NCBI GenBank assembly: GCA_025359105.1
Contig: JANYHK010000100.1
Span: forward strand, 1 to 45,947
Source: Myxococcales bacterium
GTDB taxonomy: Bacteria > Myxococcota_A > Polyangia > Polyangiales > Polyangiaceae
Length of the DNA stretch: 45,947 nt
Reading direction: 5' to 3'
How positions within the stretch are numbered: position 1 is the first letter of the stretch; the number at the start of each line of letters is the position of its first letter. The notes under the pieces were generated by a model. That model was not told where the DNA came from. It worked only from the letters and a program-made list of their open reading frames with translations, and made no database searches. Shown here one piece after another: positions 41,151 through 45,947 of this stretch. A program made the position numbers and the translations under genes.

Positions 41151-42581
41151 CTACTTCACCAGCCCGGCGATCGACGCGCCTTTGTAGTACTGGCCGACCT
41201 TCTGCGCGTTGCCCTTCGCGACCGCGTAGAGCGCCGTCGCGGCGGCGGCCTCCGTCGTCGTCTTGGGCGCACCCTTCTGGAAAGGGACCGACGCTCCGCT
41301 CGTCGGGTCGAAGCTCGAGACCTGGCCCGACGGGGCGATCCCGCCGAACCATCCGGTCTTCAGGCGACCGTTGCCGTAGACGTAGAGCCAGTTCGAATCG
41401 CTGGGCGTCTGGTCCTTCCAGTCACCGCCGCCCGTCGTGTCCATCGGATCTTTCGGGATGTCGCCGTGCACGGTGAAGACGATCGACTCACCGAGGCTCT
41501 TGCCCGAGCACGCCGGATCGGGCGTCTGCCGCGCGTGACCGAGGAAGCCGTCCATGATCTTCCCCAGACCACTCGCCTTCGTCTTCGTCGCGCTCAGGCG
41601 CGCGAACGCGCCGTGCGGATCGCTGCCGCTCATCGCGGGGAGGATGAACGTCGACGACAGGCCGAGCCCGAACGCGTTCACCGCGACGATGAGCTGCCGC
41701 GCCAGGCGCACGAGGAGCGCGTAGTCCGTGTCGCCGGCGGCGCCGTTGCCGACGAGCTCGGGCACGCCATAGAGCGCTTCCTGGGCCGCGGTGGGCGCGA
41801 GCTTCGCACCGAAGCTCTGGCCGACGAGGTGCGCGGCCACCTTCTCCGTCTGGTACGCGGCGGCGACCTTCGACCTGCCGGCGGCCGCGTTCAGCGAGAG
41901 AAAGGCCTTCTGGTAGGCCTCGTAGAGGGCCGCGTCGGCCGGCCGCTTCAGGAGCGTTCGCGACGCTGCGCTGTCGAAGAGCCCGAGGAGGCCGTCGGGG
42001 CTCGTCGTGACGATGCTCGGCGCGCCCTCTGCGGCGCCCGCGGCATCGGCCACCGGCTCGACACCGATGACGGGAAGGAGCGTCGGGTTGTCCGCGAACT
42101 GCATCGCCGCGATCGCCGCGATCATCCCCGTCCCGGCGCTGACGCGTGCGGCGTTCTTCGGCGCGGCGACGTGGGTGTTCTCGATCGCGGAGCCCAGAAA
42201 TGCGGAGATCTGCGGCCCGCCGCCCTGGAATGGCGAGGCGTCCGGATCGTAGACGAGGGGCCGGTCCGTGCCCTGGGCGAGCGCGGCTCGTCCCGGGCTC
42301 AGGAACGCGAAGCCGTTCGAGTCGGTGGCCGCCTTCGCGACCTCCGGATGCGGCCAGAGCAGGTGAAACCAGGGGATCCCGCCGCCGCCGCCGACGAGGT
42401 GCACCGACTTGCTGGTCGCCGCGCACGCCGCGACGTCCGCCATGGCGGTGCCGGCGGTGCCGCTCAGCGCGTCGAGGAACCTCGCGCGCTCGAGGCCGAG
42501 GAGCGCGCCGACGGCGGTGCCCCACTTCAAGAAGTTGCGCCGGCCGCTACCGCGAAGGTTCTTCAGTCGATCGTCGGTCAT
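41151..42581 (-). CDS. Tat-exported protein of a four-gene operon
   Basis: 476 aa from ATG 42581. SGRRNFLKWG (Arg14-Arg15) followed by a hydrophobic stretch is a standard twin-arginine signal, so it is exported folded. VHLVGGGGGIPWFHLLWPHPEV, AFLGSAIENTHVAAPK and GSDPHGAFARL resemble Tat proteins of the DUF1501/sulfatase-like kind that accompany CxxCH cytochrome-like proteins in planctomycetes and myxobacteria, though I cannot assign DUF1501 firmly. Last gene of the operon; its stop abuts the stop of the FHA gene, forming the palindrome AAGTAGCTACTT. Confidence 0.85.
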   Translation of the reverse strand: MTDDRLKNLRGSGRRNFLKWGTAVGALLGLERARFLDALSGTAGTAMADVAACAATSKSVHLVGGGGGIPWFHLLWPHPEVAKAATDSNGFAFLSPGRAALAQGTDRPLVYDPDASPFQGGGPQISAFLGSAIENTHVAAPKNAARVSAGTGMIAAIAAMQFADNPTLLPVIGVEPVADAAGAAEGAPSIVTTSPDGLLGLFDSAASRTLLKRPADAALYEAYQKAFLSLNAAAGRSKVAAAYQTEKVAAHLVGQSFGAKLAPTAAQEALYGVPELVGNGAAGDTDYALLVRLARQLIVAVNAFGLGLSSTFILPAMSGSDPHGAFARLSATKTKASGLGKIMDGFLGHARQTPDPACSGKSLGESIVFTVHGDIPKDPMDTTGGGDWKDQTPSDSNWLYVYGNGRLKTGWFGGIAPSGQVSSFDPTSGASVPFQKGAPKTTTEAAAATALYAVAKGNAQKVGQYYKGASIAGLVK

Positions 42582-42594
42582 GAGCCTGTCTCCT

Positions 42595-43254
42595 TCACTC
42601 GCAGCCATGCGCAGCGGACAAGAGCGTCGCGATCACGATGCGTTCACCGCGGTCGCGCGCGTCGGCGGGGCTCTCGCTCGGATCGGCCGCGGCGAGCACG
42701 TCGGACACCAGCTCGTGGCCGAGCGCGACGTGATCGGCGCGCGCGGGCTTTCCGATCAGGCACGAGGCGCCGTCGAGGGTGAGCGCATGCGACGCGTCGA
42801 AGAGCGCGGTCCCCGGGCATGCCGGCGCGTTCCATGCGCCGCTCTTGGCCATCCGATGGATCTCGACCGCCGCGAGGACGAAGAGATCGTCCCGCTTCTC
42901 CGCGCCGGCGGTCGATCCGTGGAGCGGCTCACGTGTCCGCTCGGCGTACCGCGCGGTCCCGAGCGCGTCGGCGCCGCTCGCGTAAAGCTGGGCGGCGGAG
43001 CCCGGCACGGCCGCGTCCATCGCGACGCCCAGGGACCGCAAGATGGCTCCCAGCGTCGCGGTGCGAATCTTCGTGCACCCGTGCACCGGACCCATCGAGA
43101 TGCTCGGAGCGCCAGCGTCGACTCCTTGTACGAACGCCGGCGGGGCCGGCGGCGCGGGCGCGAGGGTGCCGGTGGCGTCGCTCGTCGCCGGCGTGCTGCT
43201 CGCGCAACCCGCCAGCGCGACGAGCGCGAATGTGATGAGAAGACGGTGCGGCAT
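42595..43254 (-). CDS. Small lipoprotein of the haem-motif operon
   Basis: 219 aa. The signal ends LAGC (Cys17), then a Pro/Ala linker to about 40. The rest is Ala-rich and helical (VHGCTKIRTATLGAILRSLG, LFVLAAVEIHRMAKSG) with five more Cys, two of which (HGCT near the start, HGCE at the end) bracket the domain. No family is recognised. It lies 21 nt after the preceding gene and 13 nt before the Tat protein gene, so it belongs to the same unit. Confidence 0.78.
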   Translation of the reverse strand: MPHRLLITFALVALAGCASSTPATSDATGTLAPAPPAPPAFVQGVDAGAPSISMGPVHGCTKIRTATLGAILRSLGVAMDAAVPGSAAQLYASGADALGTARYAERTREPLHGSTAGAEKRDDLFVLAAVEIHRMAKSGAWNAPACPGTALFDASHALTLDGASCLIGKPARADHVALGHELVSDVLAAADPSESPADARDRGERIVIATLLSAAHGCE

Positions 43255-43275
43255 CGTTCAATCCCTTTCGCCGGC

Positions 43276-44451
43276 CTAGAAACGCACGAAGTCTTCGGAG
43301 ACGAAGACGCTCCGGATGACGCTCGCGAGATCGAAGCCACCCTGCACGAAGTCGTCCGTCAGCTTTGCCACCATGTCGTCGGAGACGTTGGCGTGGTCAT
43401 CGACGATGTCCCCCCGCGACCACGCGAAGGCGTAGACGCGCTTGGCCGCGCACCGAGCGACGTCCTGGTCCTTGGCGAGCGCGGCTCCCAGGGCGCGCAT
43501 GTCGTCGACGTTCGTGCCGCTGCGCCACGCCAGCGGCTGGCCCGCGGGGAGCCAGTCCTCGCGCGTCGTCTTCGCGGCTCCCGGCTTCGGCACGGCGAAC
43601 GTGTCCGACGGGCGCCCTTCCTTGTCGAACATGGCGAAGAGCGGCGCGACGTGGTTGAGCGTCGAGTGGCAATTGGCGCAGACGCGCCCGCTCGTCGCCT
43701 GAAAATCGATCGACGCCGTCGCGCTCGTGCGGTGGCCGGAGATGCTGTCGAACGGCCATGGGCTCGTGTAGACGCCGGTGTCGACGACGCTCGGCTGCGC
43801 GGCGAACTCCGCGGGGAACGGCGAGCACGCGAACGTCTCCTGGACGAACCGCACGCGCCGGAACGCGAGGTTGCCGAAGTACTGCGAGAGGAGGCCCGGA
43901 TCGGTGAGAACGCCCACCGACGGAATGTCGCCGGGACAGTCGTGGGGAACGAAGCGCCCTCCTTCGAACGTCGCGCAGGTGCCGCCCGCGGCGGTGAACA
44001 GATCGGTGTAGGGCCGGCGACTGACCACGATGGACGCCGCGAACGTCGCCGCCGCGTCGAGATCGGAGCCGCTCGCGTCGGGGCTGCCGGCGGCGCCTGT
44101 CTTGAACGTGCTCTGCCACCACGCGATCTGCGTGGTCGCGAACCGCGGATCGGCGAGGAGCGCGTCGATCCGTGCTTCGTAGAAGGCCTTTTGGTCCTTC
44201 GCGTCCCGGAGCGCGAGCACGTCGGCGAGCTTGGGAATATCGCCGACGAGCTTGAGGCTCGCGGTGCGAAGCGCTTCGCCGTAGTCGACCACACGCGGAT
44301 CGACGACGATCGCCCCGAGCGGCGCCGCCGGCCCTGCGGCCTGCTCGGCGGGGGCGTGCCGCTCGAAATCGGGCGTCACGTCGTCCTCCTGGCAAGCCGC
44401 TGCGCCCACGAGGACGAGCGCGATCAGCGGCGAATTGGTGCACCTTCGCAT
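43276..44451 (-). CDS. CxxCH-containing lipoprotein, DUF1549/DUF1588-like
   Basis: 391 aa. The signal ends AAAC (Cys20). The N-terminal helical part (LLADPRFATTQIAWWQSTFKTG) and an HVAPLFAMFDKEGRPSDTF block recall planctomycete-type cytochrome-associated domains (DUF1549/DUF1592/DUF1588/DUF1585), where CANCH (Cys258, Cys261, His262) is a haem-binding motif. One haem c per protein is predicted if maturation genes exist elsewhere. It is anchored at the envelope and probably passes electrons to or from its operon partners. Confidence 0.85.
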   Translation of the reverse strand: MRRCTNSPLIALVLVGAAACQEDDVTPDFERHAPAEQAAGPAAPLGAIVVDPRVVDYGEALRTASLKLVGDIPKLADVLALRDAKDQKAFYEARIDALLADPRFATTQIAWWQSTFKTGAAGSPDASGSDLDAAATFAASIVVSRRPYTDLFTAAGGTCATFEGGRFVPHDCPGDIPSVGVLTDPGLLSQYFGNLAFRRVRFVQETFACSPFPAEFAAQPSVVDTGVYTSPWPFDSISGHRTSATASIDFQATSGRVCANCHSTLNHVAPLFAMFDKEGRPSDTFAVPKPGAAKTTREDWLPAGQPLAWRSGTNVDDMRALGAALAKDQDVARCAAKRVYAFAWSRGDIVDDHANVSDDMVAKLTDDFVQGGFDLASVIRSVFVSEDFVRF

Positions 44452-44494
44452 CCGCGAGTCTCCTTTCGCGATTCCGTCGTGTCGAAAACGCTCT

Positions 44495-45292
44495 CTACGG
44501 TTGGGGCCCTAGGTCCCCGAAAGTGATCGCGAGCCGGTCGTCGTGTCCCCAGCCCTCGAGGAAGAGCAGGCCGTCTCCGAGGATCTCCGATTTGCCCGCC
44601 GCGATCGTCTGATCGAGAGTGGAAAATCCGTCGACGCGGTCCGCCACGGTGCCCTGCGCGTGAACGACGGAGAACCGGGGGTGGACGATCCGGACGCCCG
44701 AGTGCGCCGGCGCGACGACGGTGAGCGCGCTGAGCTTCAAGCGGGCGGGCTCGCCGGTCCACGACGCTTCGAACTGCAGGAGTGCGCCGGCAGGGGCCTT
44801 GCCCACTCCACCCAGCCCGCGTGAGTTCGGCCCACGAACGATGCCGAACGGCCCCGTCGCGATGGGCGCGGCTGGAGCCAGCGCCTTGGCCTCGGCCTCC
44901 AGCCACGCTTCCAGGCGGGCGCGCAGGCTCGCGCCGAGATCCGGTCCGGAGTGGCGCCCTTCGGCGAGGAGCTTGCTCGCGCTCGGCTCGGGCGTGACGA
45001 GCCCTTCGTAGGCTTTGATCGACGCGTACCGCTCAGGCGGCGCGAGCCACAGCGGGGCGTTCGTCCCCTGCGAATGGCAGCCGCCGCACTTGGTCGTCAG
45101 ATCCGGAAGGAGCGCATCGAAGAGCGCACGCGCCTCGCTGACCGGCGCGACCACGTCGGCCCCAGCATCGGCCGCCGGTTCGGGCGCGGAAGCCGCCGGC
45201 GCCGTGAACGGCATCGTCCCCGTGGGATCGGGCGAGCCGCATGCGACGAGCGCAAGCGACGCGAGGACGAGGATCGGCTCCGTGATGTTCAC
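44495..45292 (-). CDS. Monohaem-type lipoprotein, first gene of the operon
   Basis: 265 aa from GTG 45292. The signal ends LVAC (Cys18). Residues 55-125 form a small cytochrome-c-like helical domain with CGGCH (Cys69, Cys72, His73) and APLWLAPPERYASIKAYEGLVTP, which is how many myxobacterial periplasmic cytochrome c-like domains begin. A beta-rich domain (about 145-265) follows. It starts the operon 43 nt before the next gene. TACCGA upstream is a near match to the local -10 pattern. Confidence 0.85.
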   Translation of the reverse strand: MNITEPILVLASLALVACGSPDPTGTMPFTAPAASAPEPAADAGADVVAPVSEARALFDALLPDLTTKCGGCHSQGTNAPLWLAPPERYASIKAYEGLVTPEPSASKLLAEGRHSGPDLGASLRARLEAWLEAEAKALAPAAPIATGPFGIVRGPNSRGLGGVGKAPAGALLQFEASWTGEPARLKLSALTVVAPAHSGVRIVHPRFSVVHAQGTVADRVDGFSTLDQTIAAGKSEILGDGLLFLEGWGHDDRLAITFGDLGPQP

Positions 45293-45521
45293 GGCGATCG
45301 GTACTGCAACGCGTATACCGCGCGCTTTCGCCGTCCGTGGCTCGACGCACGCGCCCGCGGGCGGTGCTCACGCGACGCCGAATAGGACCCAGATCACGAC
45401 GGGTTGCGATCGGGTGCTCGATCCGATCGCACCTGGAGCGATCGATTCCAGCAGTCCTGGTGCGCCGGGACCACGGAAGCCCGCGGGAAGGCGCACATTG
45501 CAGCAGATGGCCTCTCGGCGC

Positions 45522-45947
45522 TCAGCGCAGGATCTGAGAGTTGATGACCGTCGCGGGCTGCTTCGCGATCACGTAGAAGCCGAAGAGCCCAGGCGTCTCG
45601 AAGGTGCCGCGGGGGTTGCGCTGCGTCGTCGAGTCCTTGATGGTGATCGCGCCGCTCTTGTCGTTGCTGACGAAGAAGATCGCGCTGCCGCCCTCGTTCG
45701 CCTTGTTGTCCTGGATGAGGCTGCTCGTGACGTTCATGACGATCTCGTTGCCGTCGTTGTAGATCGCTCCGCCATTGCCGCCCTGGCCGTCGTTCGCGCC
45801 GTGCCCGACCGCGGAGTTGTCTGAGAAGAGACTGTTCAAGACGTTCCACGAGACGCCGATGCTGCTGATCGCTCCACCATTGGCGCACGAATTTCCGAAT
45901 CCGGCTTTGCCACCGAAGGTGCTGTCGACAATCCACACCGGACGGCT
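45522..45947 (-). CDS. C-terminal part of a right-handed beta-helix protein (cut by window edge)
   Basis: At least 141 codons, open to the right edge. Asn/Gly/Ser-rich turns repeat (CANGGAISSIG, SLFSDNSAVGHG, GGAIYNDGN, SSLIQDNKANEGGSAIFF), the pattern of Chlamydia polymorphic outer membrane protein/pectate-lyase-like beta-helices. It ends with a short strand (TVINSQILR). Probably a secreted or surface protein; the N-terminus lies outside the window. Between it and the haem operon (45293-45521) I see nothing clear. Confidence 0.8.
   Translation of the reverse strand, partial: SRPVWIVDSTFGGKAGFGNSCANGGAISSIGVSWNVLNSLFSDNSAVGHGANDGQGGNGGAIYNDGNEIVMNVTSSLIQDNKANEGGSAIFFVSNDKSGAITIKDSTTQRNPRGTFETPGLFGFYVIAKQPATVINSQILR

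Noticed and set aside
45390-45460. Terminator or tRNA-like fold in the gap before the beta-helix gene
   Set aside because: Arms of GATCG and TGGA are short and mismatched, with no T-run and no cloverleaf.

Overview
The window is about 46 kb of very GC-rich chromosome. It most resembles a myxobacterium of the Polyangia (a Labilithrix-like or related predatory soil delta-proteobacterium). This is an inference from gene content: many exported lipoproteins with Ser/Gly- or Asp/Ala-rich linkers, a membrane Ser/Thr kinase, an FHA-AAA+ regulator, an AgmX/PglI-type C-terminal domain, myxobacterial DUF2378-like proteins and decayed kinase fragments. I saw no rRNA, tRNA, CRISPR array, insertion sequence or phage module.

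Layout. 0-11.3 kb is accessory ground: a membrane protein, three exported or secreted-type hypothetical genes, a zinc-peptidase-like gene, an SDR, an orphan immunity-like gene, a PhnB-type VOC protein, an aldo/keto reductase, and two patches of gene debris (5.14-5.56 kb and 10.67-11.30 kb). 11.5-21.6 kb is one long co-directional operon: two DUF885 proteins, a family-5 solute-binding protein, two DppB/DppC-type permeases, two Gfo/Idh/MocA oxidoreductases, a D-2-hydroxyacid dehydrogenase and a VOC protein. 21.6-26.4 kb (minus) holds the DabA/DabB inorganic carbon pump and a DUF2378-like gene. 26.5-27.7 kb is an ArsR-SRPBCC-DUF1801 operon with a perfect 26-bp palindromic operator. 27.9-35.6 kb has lipoproteins, a zinc-finger Ser/Thr kinase, a POT peptide transporter and an esterase. 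35.9-36.7 kb is clpS-smpB. 36.8-41.15 kb is a divergent pair: a 1009-aa pseudokinase/STAND ATPase/transmembrane/AgmX-PglI fusion and an FHA-AAA+ regulator lacking the GAFTGA loop. 41.15-45.3 kb (minus) is a four-gene operon of exported proteins, two with CxxCH haem motifs and one with a twin-arginine signal. A beta-helix protein runs off the right edge.

How the parts may work together. The DUF885/ABC operon looks like uptake and breakdown of one small compound, perhaps a peptide-like or sugar-acid conjugate, but no ABC ATPase is encoded. DabAB would supply bicarbonate/CO2. The pseudokinase-STAND protein and the FHA regulator look like an undescribed signalling pair spanning the inner membrane. 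The haem-motif operon looks like an extracytoplasmic redox system. Twelve genes, including both members of the divergent pair, have a TAnnnT -10-like box only 5-12 nt before the start codon, which suggests that short-leader or leaderless transcripts are common here. All functional statements come from reading the sequence; no database search was run.
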